64,000 nucleotides of DNA from Nannobrachium achirus (GCA_963921795.1 OY997659.1:18939508-19003507), one strand, 5' to 3'; positions 23,777 through 37,218 are shown, counted from the first letter of the stretch. Numbers and translations are program-made. The notes: a model not told the origin generated them from the sequence alone.

Positions 23777-25371
23777 GTTAGAGGCATTTGGGGATAAAAG
23801 TGGGGTACCAGGCCATTTTACATAATTCAAGGGTGCCGAATCTGAAAAACCTGGTACCCAAGCAAAATTCAGAGTTTTTGACCTTCTAATTTGCATAACA
23901 AAGTGGCTGCTGCATTATACATTTTGTACTATTTATTCAAGGGATATTTCTCTTTCAAAACACTTTTGTTAATTTTATCGTATAATCAAGCTTTTGGGAA
24001 CACCCAGGACCATTTTTGAGTTGCTTGATTCAGTTTAGATTTAGACATTTGATATTCATTTTATCAGACACGCCCCCTTCCTATTCAAACCCATTGTAAC
24101 TTCAAACTCCATTTTAACCATGATAGATTTAATGAAAACACCCGTCCTTTTTTCTGGTGACTCCTGACACCCTCCTCCTAATACCTGAGCAGTTTGTGTT
24201 TGTTCGATAACTCCTTTCATTTATTTTTAATCCTTTTTTTATTGTATTTTTTTCCCCAAGAAATTATTAAAAATAAATGAAAAAGGTCAGCGAAAAAACG
24301 CTACCTGTTTGTGTATTAGAAGGGTGTCAGGAGTCACCAGAAAAAAGGATAGGTGTTTTGTTTTCATTTAATCTATCATGGTTAAAATGTGTTTTTATTT
24401 AAGTGAAATATCCCTTTCAATAACTCTGTAACATGGCAAGTAAAACTGACAAATAAAGTGGCCATATCTATGTTCTGAAGGTCAGACAATGTGATTAAGG
24501 CATTTTTAATGTAATTAGGGTTAAGTCTATTCCAAAATATGCAAATGAGTGGCCAACATTACAGAACACTTCCCCTATTTTTCTTTTCTTTTCTACTTGG
24601 TATATGTGGCATCCCTAGCACATCTAAAATACAAAGGTATATGATCACATGTACAGTACAACTGGGTAAAGTAGGCTATCCATTTGACCCCTGGTGACCC
24701 AAAATACATAAGTGAATGGAGTGACAGTCCATAAATAGATGGTGATTTCTGCCTTGTTTAACTCACCCCTAGAATGTGTTACAGATACAAAACTGGTATT
24801 GACACCTGGGTCTGGTCGCCTTGAACTATTGGATGTGTGAACCAAGACAGGGAGTGGTTCATGGGCCGAGTATAGGACACAGAAGTCCCCCCAAAATATA
24901 CCACTACATATCTAATCAAATCTATCAAAATCAAATATCTAAATATTGAATCAAACTAACTGTCATCTAAATCTGTGTTTTAGATCCTAATGATGCCAAA
25001 AATACAGATAAGTAGCAAAGAAAATAAAATAAGGAGGATGCGTATGGACCCCTTGAGTACTAAACCTTTTTCTGTAATGGTGGCCTCTAATTTGCATATT
25101 TAGGAGTAAGCTTACCACTAATTACATAAAAAAATACTTTACACACATTGTCTAACCCTCAAAACATAGATATGTACATTGTATTTGTCAGTTTTACTTG
25201 CTTTGTTATAGTTATTGAAGAAATAGTGCAAAATCTGCAGCCATTTTGATATGCAAATTGGAATGTTAAAAACTCTGAATTTTGCTTGGGTACCAGGTTT
25301 TTCAGATTCAGCAGCCATTGAATTATATAAAATGGCTTGGTACCCCACTTTTACCCCCAAATGCCTCTAAC
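23777..25371. mobile_element. 1.6-kb foldback element interrupted by a second foldback
   Basis: GTTAGAGGCATTTGGGGATA and AAAGTGGGGTACCAGGCCAT at the left are mirrored at the right end. The arms continue for several hundred bases (ACCTGGTACCCAAGCAAAAT, CAAGTAAAACTGACAAATA, CATATCTATGTTTTGAGG-type words). The left arm is broken at 23940-24415 by another element; the right arm preserves the uninterrupted sequence. No coding capacity was seen. Confidence 0.8.
23940..24415. mobile_element. Foldback MITE nested in the 1.6-kb element
   Basis: Same family as 4963-5517 (AGGGATATTTC...GAAATATCCCT). TTCA is duplicated at 23936-23939 and 24416-24419. The empty site can be read in the opposite arm of the host palindrome, where CTTCAATAAC is continuous. 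Confidence 0.85.
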
Positions 25372-26154
25372 CTCCTTATAGAAGGCTTTTTTTTCCTGAA
25401 ATACTTTTCCGGGAAAAACTAGATCTGATCTCAAAACACAACAGTCTTTGGAGCTAAACTGTGCCTTTCGTCATCTGGGATGTTTTAACGTTTGCTTAGA
25501 CGCTACTTGTCGCAATGTTGTGGCATCGACCGCATAAGCTTTAGCACCAAGGGTCATTTTAAAGGTAGGGTGGGCTGGCAGGATGGCCAGATTTATTGGG
25601 TTAATAAAGGAGGGAGCATTGACGTGGCATCCAGGAAGGTGGACGTAGCCATTAACTACACAGGGCCTTGAATAAGTGCCCTTCAAATAGTGTAATTATT
25701 CCAGCATTATGATGAAAACAAGATAAACGCCACAAGAAACTTAACTTGAGGGCTTTATATCTTCTTTTTGTTTCTTCCATAATATTTTCAGTTCAATGCG
25801 TCAAGAGATAACAAAACCGGTCTAGGTTTTCCAGGGGGTTGACAAGGTGGTTTAGACAAGAACGACATTTTGCAATTTGGTTCTTAACATAGTGATGGAA
25901 TAGCCTCTGCAAGAGGAATGGCATACACTTTCAATTACAAGTCCCTAAGAAAATAAAAGGCTCGCTGCTTGAACAAGTAACACACCCCACACCATATAAG
26001 GGCTTCATGTCCTCATGGTGACCTTCAGTCCTAGGGCTGGTTGACATGCACAAAATCAAATATCATGATAGTTTTTAACCAAATAACTCAATATCACATT
26101 GTGACAATATAGTATACATTTTAAAAATTATTTTTTACATTTCCTTTGCTTAGG

Positions 26155-26271
26155 AAATGGAAGCTTCCCGGTTTGATCCTCCTGTCAAAGTGTCCTTGAG
26201 CAAGACACTGAACCCTGGTGAGCAGTTAGTGGTGTGACTAATAAGATAAAGGCGCTATATAAATACACCAA
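26155..26271 (+). mobile_element. Truncated tRNA-derived SINE
   Basis: Contains GGTTTGATCCTCC (decayed box B), AAAGTGTCCTTGAGCAAGAC and the tail AAGGCGCTATATAAATACAC of the SINE family at 3711-3978. Confidence 0.7.
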
Positions 26272-26972
26272 TAGCAGCTCACGCAATGGAAAGCATTGTA
26301 AGCCTGTAGATCAGCTATTTTTTCAATTTGTTTCTCAGGGCTTATACTGTTAAGTGATTCAGAACAGGAAAAGACAACACTTATTTACAATATTACGACA
26401 TCCAAAATCCCAGACGTTAATTATCTAGTCTCATTATATCACGATATCGATATATCTATAAATTACCCATTCCTACTTGGTCCATTTGGTTCCATTGGAA
26501 CACTCTGAGTTAAAATAAAGACCAATTTATCTTTGGAGCGGAAGTGACGAACGGTGAGTTGCACAATGAAAGTCACATCAAAATGACAAAGATGTGTGGT
26601 GGAGGATGTCCGCCAGCGGTGTCGCGTGTACCTCTGGAAAAATTAAATGACACACACTTCATAAAATGTTGCATAATCTTCTGATTGGTTGGGAAGACAA
26701 GATAAGCTTCGCTACCACAGAGATGCGCCAGACAAGAGACAACTTGCTTATTTACATCAAGGATTATGGTTTGCATTTCCTGATGAAGCTGTCTAGGGGT
26801 GGGCGATATAGAAAAATACAATCACAATATTTTTACAAGCGGTATCACAATACACAATCTTATCACGATTCTTTTTCATGTTTTTTTATAGTTATTTTTC
26901 AAGTTACTTAACAGTACAACCACCTACAGTACAAGGTAACAAAAATAAAAAGGAGTAACAGCCCATTTAGAC

Positions 26973-27142
26973 TAGTGGTCCTCAAAGTGGGGTCTAGGGA
27001 CTCTCTGGGTTCCTTTGCGGAGGTTTAAATTGACCCTTACAAGTATGTAACTCAAATGGACCCGTAAGCGTCCATTTGGTTTCATTTGTATACTGTCAGA
27101 ATTAAGGGGAGACCTTGACATTGTAAAGTTTGAGAACTACTG
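26973..27142. mobile_element. hAT-like MITE, 170 bp
   Basis: Termini are TAGTGGTCCTCAAAG and TTTGAGAACTACTG. The perfect 8-bp target duplication ATTTAGAC is at 26965-26972 and 27143-27150. It is related to 11293-11448. Confidence 0.9.
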
Positions 27143-27306
27143 ATTTAGACCAAAATGTAGGTTTAAATTAATTTTGCATTGAATCTCTGTATTAACAATT
27201 CAATAGGATTCTTTTTATAAGGCTCCCTCATTGCATCACGATATATCCACGAGTTTCCAACGCCCCATAGTGCATTGCGCAGATGTCTGTACCGAGCTTC
27301 CGGCGC

Positions 27307-27364
27307 CGATTTACAAGCTCACAACGGGTTGCATCTGCGACGCGACGTGAGCTTGTATGTCTGC
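27307..27364. repeat. Short palindrome family copy
   Basis: CCGATTTACAAGCTCACAAC faces CGTGAGCTTGTATGTCTGC. Further out, CTTCCGG on the left and CCGGAAG on the right are also mirrored. Confidence 0.7.
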
Positions 27365-28031
27365 TGTTAAACCCGGAAGTTTGGTCCCGATGGTCTCCAG
27401 TAAACTCCCGCAGAAACTTGTGGATACGATATCTCTGAAATGGCATATCGTGGAGACATTGTATGGTCTCAGCGATATTTATCACCATATCGCCCACCCC
27501 TAGGCTGTCGGCAAGTCGCAGACAGTATGGATGCTCAAACCTCAGATATTAGTTTGACACATAACACTGAGGATCTGACTCAGGCATTGACTAAGGCTTG
27601 CCCACCTGCCCCCGGCAGGTAAATAAAACCTTCGGGCAGGTGAAGTTTGCTTACAGCCAGGTTTCCCGACCAGGCAAGTCTATAAACACAATACGAGATA
27701 TCTGTCTGAACACCTGAACGTGGCCAGAGGGCTCTACCTTCTGGTCGGTGGAATGTAAAATAAGAGCTTAAATGTGATGTTTTTACGGTTGCTACACTTA
27801 ATGAAAATATAAAATAAACATATTCAATCATAGCTATGTACTGTAGGTATTTGGATTTGGAGGTATGACATTTTTTATTGCACAGCCCCAGAAAGTAAAG
27901 AAATAAGAGTTAAATTGAGTGGTAATTAAAATCAATTTTATAATGGATGATTTAATTTTCAGACCTTTGGGCAAGTAGAACATGACCTGTACTTGCCCAA
28001 TGGGCAAGTGTCTCTGAGACCTCAGTGTCAA

Positions 28032-29916
28032 CAGGGTTCCCGCGGGTCCTTAAAAAGTCTTAAATTGTCTTAAATAAAGAATCGTGAATTTAAGGTCTTA
28101 AAAAGTCTTAAATTTGACCAAATCTGACCGTAGGTATTACATTTGAAGATGATGTTTTTAAGGCTCATGGGACAATTAAGCCATAAACATTTGTACGTAT
28201 TCATTTGATTCGTTTATTTGATTTATTAATATTAGACGATGAGAGACCGCTAACAGGCTGAAGCGAGCAGCAGTCAGTGGGAAGAGGAGCTTGCGTGTTG
28301 TTCTCGGCTCCGCCCGTTGTGTCAGTACTGTGGTGATGTATGTGGATGATGTGGATGCGGAAGAGGGTAGTTTAGTTTTTTAACAAAACAAGCGCTCCTT
28401 TCCCTAGCCTACCGTCACATCAACTGCCCTCCCTGTTATGTAGCGTAGCGCTCTCACATGACACTGTGAATGAGCACAGATGAGAGCATACAAGTAAACA
28501 CACTTGGCGTGTAGTGGAGTTGTGCTTGTGGGCTGTGAGGTGGACTTCTTAAAAAGTTTTAGATTAAGACAATTTGCGATGCGGCCGTGCGCGATTCTGC
28601 ATTGATGCGGGGATGTGACATAATCGATGTTTGTTGATTTTCCTCAACCATGAGGAATTCGCTAGCCTAGCTACATGCTAAGGCTATATTGTCCCGTTCC
28701 TTCTATCTGTGAGACAGAATGAAGCTGACAGTCTTAAAGTCATTAGTCAGCCCGTTTTCAAAGAGGAGAATCCACCAATCATCTGTGATTTACAACAGCT
28801 GTTGTACCGAGCGTTTTTACGTTCTACACGCTCATCAATACACCGCGTATCCCCTCTCCTCTCCTGACTTGAGTCCCGTTCACTCATAATAATTTTACTC
28901 ATTGACCAGGGTTGCTAACATTAGACAGTCAGAATTCAGGAGATTTTTGGGGGGGCATATGGAACTCTGATTTTGATAATTTTATTACACTTGCTGTACT
29001 TGCACTGGAAAAGGATGGGTACAATTTCAGCAATTAAAACGCCAGAAGTAGGTGTATAGAATTTGATTTTATAACTGAAGCAATGTAAGACCCATATGTA
29101 TAGGCCTACTAATATTCACTACTTAAGTGGATATCTCACTATGATTACATGCACTGCCCACACCCTTAAGCAGGGGATCTGGGGGTCCGTTCTGGGGGAG
29201 GACTAGTGATCTCAGACTGTCTGAGATTAACATTGAGGGGTGGCATTCTCAGCTGTGATATATGCCTGTCTTCTAAGACAAGTCCCTAACTTGGCTATTT
29301 GGATCTGTATATCATAGCTTTATTATATTTTTTATTGTATATTAATATTTTATTTTATTTTTTCCCAACATTTTGCTGCTTGTATGTATGAGTCAGTAAA
29401 TACAGCATCTTGTAGTTGTAATTCACTGCAGAAGCTGGGTTTATGGTTTCAAAAGACAATATTGTGCAGTGCATCTCCAATTCTGAATAATGGTGACAGG
29501 CCACGGTGGTCTGCTGACCCACCTGCTGTCCGAATACACACACAATCCCCAAGTTGTTGTTCTCCCTCCCAGCCGTTCGCCCTGGGTGTCTATCCAGCGT
29601 AAAGATAATCGGGGGTGAAATTATTTACTATTCTGTCCCTATCGTGACATAACTCGGACTGCGCTGAGTCGGCTCATGCGACCTTCGCAACGCTCGACAT
29701 GGCTACTCGCTTGCTTTAGCTCGCTTGGCAGTGTCTCACGTGGATCAAGTTCGCCTGAGACGGCGCGCCTCCGTCATCTCCACCGTCAGCGCGGTGAGCA
29801 TGAGGTAGGGCGAACGGCCCGGGAGGGCGATTTGGGTCTTAAATTACATTTGTTGAGGTCTTAAAAAGGTCTTAAAAAGTCTTAAATTTTACTTTTAAAA
29901 TGGTGCAGGAACCCTG
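28032..29916. mobile_element. hAT-like non-autonomous element, ~1.9 kb
   Basis: The left end is CAGGGTTCCCGCGGGTCCTT followed by repeats of AAAAAGTCTTAAA. The right end is AAAAAGTCTTAAA followed by GGTGCAGGAACCCTG. GTCAA occurs at both edges. These are ends of a hAT-type family widespread in teleosts. No transposase frame was found inside. It includes the segment shared with 2940-3130. Confidence 0.7.
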
Positions 29917-30137
29917 GTCAAGTAACCCCTGTGACTGACTGTTTACTGTGCTGGTCTGGAATATCAAACAATCAGATGCAATCAAAATAGCACTGCTTCT
30001 CCTATTTCACCAGCACTTGCCATGATGCAGAGGCCATACATCATTCAAACGCACACACGAACGCACACACGCACCGCAATCAGGGATGATCCCAGACAGC
30101 CTTACAGCGGATGCAGCATTTCAAATATCTACCAAGG

Positions 30138-30450
30138 CAGTGGTTCTCAAACATTTTCATGTCAAAGACCCCCCAAATTAGATTGTATTTGGCTGCAGAC
30201 GGCCATCTGAAAAGATTTTTACACCAGGGACCCCCATTTGAGAAGAATTTTGATACAAAAAATGCTCAAGATTATTCAATTCACTTTAAAGAAATGTTTT
30301 ACAAATAGTGGAAAAAGCTGATCTACAATCTCTGCTTTTTTCTATAGCATAGATTTGCACAACCCTTTTGTGCCACAAAATAGGGCATTTATAAATAAAT
30401 AAAAGACGTAAAACTTTGAAATATGGAGCTAGGCGGTTTCTGCCTGACAG
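30138..30450. mobile_element. hAT-like MITE, right end unclear
   Basis: It starts CAGTGGTTCTCAAACATTTT and matches the copy at 40151-40436 (TTCATGTCAA, GACCCCC, GATCTACAA). It carries a short palindrome half-copy near 30315. The right terminus could not be fixed. Confidence 0.5.
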
Positions 30451-30910
30451 CAATGATATGGACTGTTCCATAGCTTGCACGCCAGTCTGAAGTGCACCCT
30501 GAAGATGAAATGCTGTTTTCAAAACGCCATGCTGGGTTCTGTAGCGTTACCAGACCTCTTCAGTTGCATCTCCAAAAGCTCATTTACACCATTTTCCTGG
30601 TTGCCACTTTTAGGCCAGACGTCACGCAAGATGGCCTCTGATTACCCGATCCTTGTAGATACTGTAAGTGTGTCATGCCAACAAGCCAAAGAGCTGAGGA
30701 GATTCAAGAGTCAACAGAGTTTCAGTTCATTGCTTTCTTCCTCCATTATAAAATAGGACCGTTATAGGCCAATCATTGCTGGGAGCATACTGAATAGCAT
30801 CTCCAGACTCCACAGGTATTTTGTAGACATTTTAGACACAGTGAGGATATATATATATTTGACCTTCATTGTACAACCGTGTTGTAAAAAATTGAGAGAA
30901 TTATATAGGC

Positions 30911-31348
30911 CAGGGGTCTTCAACGTTTTCAGGCCAAGGACCCCTTAGTTGAGAGAGAGATGAAGCAGGGATCCCCACAACCTTTTCATAGATTCCATAT
31001 AGTTTAATCGTTTGACAGGACAATCATCAGTGTACTTTGGATTAATGTCATTTTGTGTTTTCAGATATTTAACCACATGAACCCGTCAATACTTAGTAAA
31101 CTTGACCTTTCACTCTGTACTTAGTCTGCCCCTTTTTCCCTCTATACCAAACCTGTTTGCCGAAAATAGCCGATCTACAAGCTTGTAGATCGGCTATTTT
31201 TGGCTAAAGTTCTCAGAATATGTACACTAATGTGCATGCATATAAAAAAGCAGAAAAAAACGTTTCTATCACTCAAAGATTTGGAGGACCCCCTGTAGTA
31301 TCTCTGAGGACCCCCTAGGGGTCCCGGACCCCCCCTTGAAGGCCCTTG
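30911..31348. mobile_element. hAT-like MITE (CAGGGGTCTTCAACG family)
   Basis: It starts CAGGGGTCTTCAACGTTTTC and ends CCCTTGAAGGCCCTTG. Relatives lie at 33904-34389, 40445-40853, 49824-50991 and 51912-52230. All carry the short palindrome at the same internal place, between TTTGCC and GGCTAAAG. Confidence 0.75.
31159..31204. repeat. Minimal palindrome: two arms with no centre
   Basis: CCGATCTACAAGCTTGTAGATCGG is a perfect self-complementary sequence, bounded by GAAAATAG and CTATTTTT. This is the shortest version of the family. Confidence 0.85.
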
Positions 31349-31754
31349 ATATGGTATAGGCTATCTACAAGCTCCAACGTGCCACATCGCGGCAATATTG
31401 TTTTTATTCGTATTTATTTTATTTTTTTAATAATTAATGACAAATCAACATTCCTCTGTGAAAGTTTCGCTTTGTTCTGGAAGATGTCCGACATTTTCCT
31501 GGCAATCTTCAGGTTGTTTTTTCTCTGTTAACACCATAACTCTCTGTTAACACCAAATACTAATGCAATTATTTTTGGCAAACGTGGCAGCGGTTCCCTC
31601 AGGCAAGGTAGTGCAGGGTCAACATGGTCATCATGGGCAGGGGTGTCGCACCAAATTCTGGGCCCTGGGTACAAGGATTCACTGCGGGCCCCCATGAATG
31701 TTCTTCATAGGGGGAGGGGGTTTAACCCATTTAGACTGGGAACGCATTATTATG

Positions 31755-31806
31755 CAGAGAGAGGGAGAGGGAGAGGGAGGGAGGGAGGGAGGGAGGGAGG
31801 GAGGGG

Positions 31807-31838
<32 letters not shown>

Positions 31839-31862
31839 GAGAGAGAGGGAGAGAGAGAGAAT
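31755..31862. repeat. Purine-rich (GGGA)n/(GA)n tract
   Basis: GGGA units pass into GA units over about 105 bp. Homopurine on one strand, so triplex formation is possible. Confidence 0.9.
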
Positions 31863-32809
31863 TCTCTAAAACTGACTGACTGTGTGAACTAACCTTCACC
31901 AAAGTTTGCAGTGCCATCTTGTGGCCAAGCAGCAGTATTATTTCACCACTTGTTTTTCTAAATGTTTCCTTCCCCAAAGTTTACATGTCACCGTTGACAG
32001 GAAAATGTAACACAATATTGAAAAGTAGGCTATATTCAGATAAACATTCCACAAGCCATTGTGATTTCTTCACCAACACTGAGACCAAAGCTATACAGTA
32101 ATATCCTCAGTGTTCATTTAAGCTTGTTTAATCTCCCATTCATATATATTCATATATATTCACAGTCACACACACACACACACACAGCATATCAATAGCC
32201 TCAATAACATGATAAACACTGGTATAATAATCACAATGACTGAAATTCTCCATCTATAGTATACACTAAATGTTAATAGGATACCATTTGTTTAAAACAT
32301 GGAAAGCTTCTGTCATTTTAGATTTTTGAGTTGGCTATTAAAAAATAGCAAGCTCACAGCTTCGTGCCTGCTAGTCTGCTATTTCTTTTTTTAAAGGTTT
32401 TTCTTCTTTGGTGAAAACTCTTGAAAGTGTGCATTTGTAGGTCTAATCACCTGACCCTCAGGAAGAATTAAAGAACATTGATGGCTGCTTAGGAGTCGCT
32501 GCTATGGCAACAATAACATCAACTGTGTTCTCCATCCCTAACCCCCACACAATAGTCTGGATCCCATCCCATGGTTCAAAGGGATGGTTGTGCTGTGATT
32601 GGCCAGTTGTTGGAAACGATTCATGCCAGGCGGTGGCTATGCTACAGCCTACTGCGTGTGGATTTAATATAATTAGAGTTGCAGGCAGCGAAGATGAGTT
32701 ACACAATACACACCCACATGCACACACGTGCGTGTTGTGTGTTTTCTCACACGTCGTCAGCACATCATTCACCTGTTTGTGCGTGCGTGTGTGTACTTGT
32801 TAATTGCTA

Positions 32810-33260
32810 TACTTATAGGTCCAAATCCCCCACAAGAATAGTAGATCCTTGCGAGGACAGTTTTCCTGGTCACAACAGGAGAAATTCGTTTTTATGGTTG
32901 ATGATTAGAGTATGGCTTACAATTAGGAAAAGATTCCGGTTGGGTTTAGGGAGAGGATTAGGCATTATACTGTAGGTTTAGGAGTTAAGAGTTAGAACTT
33001 TCATTATTAAATGGTTGTTTTATTATGGTTCTAGTTCGAGTTATATTGATAGGAAAAGATTCAAGTTGGGGTCAGGGTTAGAATTTGTCATTTAGATGTT
33101 AGGTTCAGGGGTGAGGGTTGAAGATGCACCAGATTCATACTATACGTATGTGATGGTGTCAAGTGCCGAACATATCTGATGTGTTGCGACCATGTGTCAT
33201 CTATTTTCTGCTTTAGGGTTAGGGTTAAAATGTATGTCCTCCTCACAAATGGCGTGTGTG
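32810..33260. repeat. Degenerate GGTTAGGGTT-type repeat region
   Basis: Contains TAGGTTTAGG, GGGTTTAGGGAGAGG and TTTAGGGTTAGGGTTAAAAT together with GAGGACAGTTTTCCTGG-type words that recur at 61020-61130 and 61520-61690. Probably a diverged dispersed repeat family. Confidence 0.45.
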
Positions 33261-33903
33261 CGTGCGTGCGTGTTTTGAATGGTGCTGAGGCCACGTGCTG
33301 CCAGCGGTAAGGGGATGTTCTACAGGTAAAAACACACAGGCGCAGTGACATGATGGGAACACAGTGATCAGGAACAGAACGACAAGCGAGATGTGCGAGT
33401 GGTACTATGTTGCGTAATCTGAGCTGTTTTACATAATGATATTTAATTGGCACTAAAATTTGGATTGGATAAATAAATTCTAGAGAAATCCTGGTCCAGG
33501 CCCTGGAGCTATCCGACATTCGTTGTTTTCTTTTTACGATAATATTAATAATAATAATAAAAAAGGCCTTTTACTTTTCAAACCCACCCTGAGTGCTTGG
33601 ACCTGGATTTAGTTTTTATGCCTTTTGGGCAATACCTCTTTCCTTTATATTATTCCCTTCCATGAGCTTTTATTGTTTTCTTGTAAGCTTTTCACCCTCA
33701 ATGACAGTATATTCCATTGTTTGTTTGTTATTTCCCCATGCATGCAGAAGACAATAACAAAACAAGCATAGTCTTAAATGAACTCATTATCTCTTGACCA
33801 CATCTGTTTCACTTTTGAAAGTTGAGTAGATAAAAAGGGTGGTGTGCACACACCACACACCACCTGATAAGTGAATCCCCAGTGATTCCCGATTCCCCTA
33901 CTC

Positions 33904-34389
33904 CAGGGGTCTTCAACGTTTTTAGGCCAAGGACCCCTTAACTGAGAGAGAGATGAAGCAGGTAGCCCCTCTACATATTGTATAAATGCGTTATGCAGAT
34001 TTACATCGACTTGTTTGACAGCACTGCCATCAGTGATCAGTCTGTTGGATTCGTGTTAATGTTTTTTTTTTTCAGACATTTAGACACTTCAATCGGCGAT
34101 ACGTAGTAAACTTGACCTTTCACTCTGTACTTGGTCTGCTCTTTTTGACCTCTACACCAAACCACTTTGCTGAAAATAGCCAATCTACAAGCTCTCAATG
34201 CCTCGTGCTGTGAGGCGTGGAGAGCTTGTAGATCTGCTATTTTTGGCTAAAGTTCTCCTCAGAATAGGGATGCAAGGGTTCAAAGTTTTTAATTGAAAAT
34301 AATTATCATATCACACAAGGATTTGGTGGCCCCCTGTAGTAACTCTGAGGACCCCCTAGGGGTCCTGGACCCCCTGTTGAAGACCCCTG
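33904..34389. mobile_element. hAT-like MITE, 486 bp, with target duplication
   Basis: It starts CAGGGGTCTTCAACG and ends GTTGAAGACCCCTG. Flanks CCCTACTC and CCCGACTC form an 8-bp duplication with one mismatch. Includes a full palindrome-family copy at 34171-34248. Confidence 0.85.
34171..34248. repeat. Short palindrome family copy
   Basis: GAAAATAGCCAATCTACAAG with CTCTCAATGCCTCGTGC faces GAGGCGTGGAGAGCTTGTAG and ATCTGCTATTTTT. The centre is a variant (GCCTC/GAGGC) of the usual GCGTTGC centre. Confidence 0.8.
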
Positions 34390-34411
34390 CCCGACTCCCT
34401 TTCCATATTCC

Positions 34412-34448
<37 letters not shown>

Positions 34449-35334
34449 CTATCACTATCAAATAAAGGCATAAAGTTGTGCCCCCACCCACCCCCCTCAA
34501 AGTGGGAAAAATCCAGAACAGAGATATTTAATACAGGCAGCTAACATTAGAAGATGGTCATTTACAACCATTTAGATTTACTAATGTCTTGGTGACTTGT
34601 ATATGTTGATAAATTGGTTCGGCTTGCTGTAAAGTAAATAGCTGACTTGATATAGAAGGGAGTACGCAGAAAGCCCCCCGAGGGTTGGCAGTGGTCAAAG
34701 ATGAAGAGAGACAGGGACTACTGTATGTGACCGAGAAATATACTCCAGAGAAATAATAGAGTCACAGAGAGAGGGTTGTGAAGGTAAGTTCAATATCTTC
34801 ACTCCAATAATCGTGTGTTTCCTCATTCATTCATTCATTCATTGGATTCCAGTTGGACCAGATTTTTGTGTCTAGCCTACTTCAACAGGTGAACTTCTTC
34901 TAAAGTGATTCCCAACGCAACCTGTGAGCAGGGGCCAAATAAATTGCATTAAGATTTTAATGACAATATAACATCAATTAAAGAAAAAAAACTCTATTTT
35001 CATGGTATTTTTTCTTTAAATCCTCGACAAATTAGTTTTCATTGTGATACAGATAAATACAAAGTGAATGCTAGGTTAGTTCCAGAACATAATCGATTGA
35101 TTAATCATTCAAATAAACACAGAAATGCAAGGCAGCTAAAATGACAGCCGAATGCCTTCCTTGTTAAGTGGAGGCAAATGGGTGGGCTACGGACGCTTTC
35201 AAGATTTTCAAGTGGGACCTGATCCAGGAATCTGTGGTCGTTTAAAGTAAACAGGGGGATTGAAATGTTACTTTCAATCAAAATCAAAATACAAAATTCA
35301 GGTGAAAATTAATTCAAAATATTTCCAGAATTTC

Positions 35335-35400
35335 CAGAATCCAAGCTCATGTGTCGTGATGCAACACGTTGTGAGCTTGTAGATAGTCTATTCTTGTTGT
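35335..35400. repeat. Decayed palindrome family copy
   Basis: CCAAGCTCATGTGTCGTGAT faces GCAACACGTTGTGAGCTTG and TAGATAGTCTATTC. The left border is lost. Confidence 0.55.
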
Positions 35401-35920
35401 GTGACACCATCTTTACATCAGTATCAAATATAGGGCTTAGGTGGTTAAATGTGAAAGAGAATGTATTCAATACAGTCCTTCCTTTAATAATTCCATATAA
35501 TAAACCTTATTGGCATGAAAGTTGAGACTGAGAGCAAGGTTGCCATAGCATCCAGGTAAAAAAGGTCACAATCATTCTGTTCCATTAGCCTCTACAGCCT
35601 CCCCCGCTTACCATGTGTCTTCTGGACAATGAGATGCAAGATGGGTCTATGAAGCCGTGAAGAGAGGCCCCTACTTCAGAGCATTAACCACGTAGGGCTG
35701 AGCAATTAACTGAACTAGCCCTTACCCGTTCAAAGATATGAGCTCTGAAATGATGTGCAGTGTGTGGGTTATGGGATGTGCACTGCACACAGTATATGAG
35801 GGATGGAAAGTAACTTTAACTGGTGCTTGCATGATAATATGTAGGAGCATCAATGTAAGAAATACCCGTTTCGTTTACTGTATACCGATCTGCATGATTT
35901 TTGGACAACATCTGTAAGAG

Positions 35921-35930
35921 CCCCCCCCCC

Positions 35931-36012
<82 letters not shown>
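35921..36012. repeat. Poly-C plus (AC)n microsatellite
   Basis: About 27 C residues directly followed by about 32 AC units. A long G/C homopolymer next to a dinucleotide run is a likely place for assembly error. Confidence 0.9.
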
Positions 36013-36015
<3 letters not shown>

Positions 36016-36030
36016 ATGGTTACACATGTT

Positions 36031-36082
36031 GCCTCATGCTAGATGCAGAATAGATAAGCCTCATGCTAGATGCAGAATAGAT
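36031..36082. repeat. 26-bp direct duplication
   Basis: CCTCATGCTAGATGCAGAAT followed by AGATA occurs twice in tandem. Confidence 0.85.
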
Positions 36083-37125
36083 AGTAGATACACCATAAAA
36101 ATGCTAATATACAGCAAACGATTTGTGAAAGTGACAAACGGGCTTCACAGTTATGTCAGGTGTGTTCATATGCTTATGGTGATGCGATTTCAGATCAATT
36201 GCTCCAGCCACTGAGGAGAAACGCTGTGACAGACACTCAGACACTCAGACAGACAGACACTCACTCAGACATTCCGAAAATTATATGTTTGATATATCAA
36301 AGCTGATATTTAGAACCAATAACTGACTAATCTTGCTTGTGTACGTATACTGTATAGGTAAATTGAATAATCAATTATGAAAGTGACTTTAGGGGTTTTC
36401 TATTGATTAGGCTACTCATGCCATGGAGACTTGAGTTCAATAATATTTCCTGTTTTTTGTCGTATTCCTAAGGGGAAAGAAATGATTTTAGTACATTTAC
36501 CCCCATTGATTCCGAAATCAATGGGGGTAAATTTACTATAATCAAATTTTTGTCTTAGGTAGGGCCTTGATTTCGGTTCAAGCTTTAGTTTGATGAACAC
36601 GCCTAGGCGACGACCAAATCTATAATGTAATCGTAACAGTGGTGATGGTGTTGACTGATGTTTTTGTTGACAAAAATGCACACGTGAAAATATATGGTAA
36701 CGTATCTGTCAACAGGATAAAACACAAAAAAGGAGAGCTTATTATTGTGGTCCTTTTTTGTGGCACACAGAAAGAGAAAGAACATGCATACAATTTCAAA
36801 ATACTAGATAACTAAGAATAGCAAAACACAACTTGGGTACTGTAAATAGATCCTGCTTCCACTCAACTAATTGATGTGGTTATAATTAGATCCACAATTA
36901 GCCTACTAGAATGTTGACTTGTGGACCAAGGCCATCTGCCAGTGCGCCAAGCCACCAGAGCTGGCTCTCACGTGTCGCTGTTAAAGGGGCGTGTCTACAG
37001 TAAGTCCCTGGGTAATCGCCTTGCCAGTTTGAAGACAAAAAACACCTACAAGCATGACTTCCTCTGGCTTTTCAGAAAGCCTTGTTTGCCTGCCCCCCCA
37101 CCCTCGCTCAGTGCGAGCGCGCACA

Positions 37126-37154
37126 CATACACACACACACGCACACACACACGT

Positions 37155-37217
<63 letters not shown>
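37126..37217. repeat. (CA)n microsatellite
   Basis: CA units with ACGC interruptions at the start, then about 30 perfect units. Confidence 0.9.

Positions 37218-37218
<1 letters not shown>

Larger units (their letters stand above)
26794..27502. mobile_element. hAT-like element (TAGGGGTGGGCGATAT termini) with nested MITE
   Basis: The left TAGGGGTGGGCGATAT is mirrored by ATATCGCCCACCCCTA. GCTGTC occurs at both edges. It carries the inserted MITE at 26973-27142 and a palindrome-family copy at 27307-27364. A truncated relative is in LONRF2 intron 4 (from about 57442). Confidence 0.75.
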
